A DNA stretch of 64,000 bases from Thermomicrobiales bacterium (GTDB lineage: Bacteria > Chloroflexota > Chloroflexia > Thermomicrobiales > UBA6265): the NCBI GenBank assembly GCA_023957015.1, contig JAMLHR010000012.1, positions 1-64,000 of the forward strand, written 5' to 3'. Below, one piece after another: positions 63,879-64,000 of this stretch (position 1 is the first letter of the stretch; each line of letters opens with the position of its first letter). Position numbers and translations under genes: made by a program. The notes under the pieces were generated by a model, which was not told the origin of the DNA, did not search any database, and saw nothing but the letters and a program-made list of their open reading frames with translations.

Positions 63879-64000
63879 TTATGATCGTTCGATTCTCTCG
63901 ATTCCCAGTACACGAGCATGCTGCACCAATGCCTCCTGCACGTGCGTGTCCCAATAGTTCCACTCGTGATCGCCGGGATGCTCGTTGTAGGTATGCTCCA
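63879..64000 (-). CDS. Esterase C-terminal end, runs off the window
   Basis: The minus-strand frame enters from the right edge and ends with TAA at 63879-63881. It encodes about 40 residues: EHTYNEHPGDHEWNYWDTHVQEALVQHARVLG. The PGDHEWNYWDTHVQEAL part matches the C-terminal catalytic-His region of esterase D-like alpha/beta hydrolases (PF00756), in which the form H-x-W-x-Y-W is typical. The rest lies outside. It may be co-transcribed with the epimerase, whose ATG is 20 bp downstream. Confidence 0.65.
   Translation of the reverse strand, partial: EHTYNEHPGDHEWNYWDTHVQEALVQHARVLGIERIERS

Noticed and set aside
63885-63905. GTTCGATTC-like T-loop suggestive of a tRNA
   Set aside because: No cloverleaf around it; the sequence is the end of the esterase reading frame.

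Overview
The window looks like chromosomal DNA of a bacterium of the Chloroflexota, most likely the Thermomicrobia/Thermomicrobiales. This is an inference from gene content and style: moderately high GC, many GTG starts, a three-gene proton-translocating transhydrogenase with a split alpha subunit, NDH-2, Tat-exported solute-binding and EthD-like proteins, an XRE + NB-ARC ATPase regulator, a polymer-forming (bactofilin-like) membrane protein and many MFS carriers. No rRNA, tRNA, CRISPR array or replication origin was seen.

Layout. 0-0.9 kb holds a 3' transposase remnant, a long palindrome and a DUF805-like fragment. 0.9-3.6 kb is a tightly overlapping operon (tandem MIP18/DUF59 protein, DUF1858-DUF2249 protein, polytopic NnrS/haem-copper-oxidase-like membrane protein), probably respiratory or nitric-oxide related. 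3.7-8.2 kb, on the minus strand, is the NAD(P)H energy module: ndh and pntA1-pntA2-pntB. 8.7-13.3 kb is a carbohydrate-type ABC importer (binding protein, two permeases, no ATPase) followed by a CehA/McbA-type PHP hydrolase.

13.4-27.0 kb is an accessory-looking stretch. It holds two related secreted proteins, both broken by frameshifts, an intact secreted protein, a DMT permease, a CysQ-like phosphatase, a lipoprotein with about 22 copies of a 24-bp Pro/Thr repeat whose frame is broken by one extra T, and a run of frame-disrupted metabolic genes (a double malic enzyme, nagB, a beta-lactamase-fold hydrolase, a cupin). The frameshifts are concentrated here. They are either real decay or uncorrected consensus errors; the reading frames and the ATGA start/stop overlap that survive show that the ancestral genes were normal.

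27-48 kb is mostly intact housekeeping and accessory genes: bactofilin-like membrane protein, M14 carboxypeptidase, cytidine deaminase, hotdog thioesterase and Sir2 pair, ArsR-type regulator, a divergent tyrosine recombinase, manA and manC on opposite strands (GDP-mannose supply), a membrane-anchored M28 peptidase, creatininase-family amidohydrolase, UspA, MFS exporter, M50-like protease, a Tat-exported C39-like peptidase and a VOC protein. 48.2-50.4 kb has a membrane protein with a His/Asp-rich 24-residue repeat and two cupin-type proteins.

50.4-57.3 kb is a transport block: three tandem MFS_1_like carriers of one family, a DASS/SLC13 anion symporter with a palindromic operator-like site just upstream, and a further MFS carrier. 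57.5-64 kb holds an 18-bp inverted repeat pair, an ornithine-cyclodeaminase-family protein, an orphan ABC ATPase, the NB-ARC regulator with a one-base G-tract frameshift near its end, a Tat/EthD protein, an NAD-dependent epimerase interrupted by an in-frame TGA, and the 3' end of an esterase running off the window.
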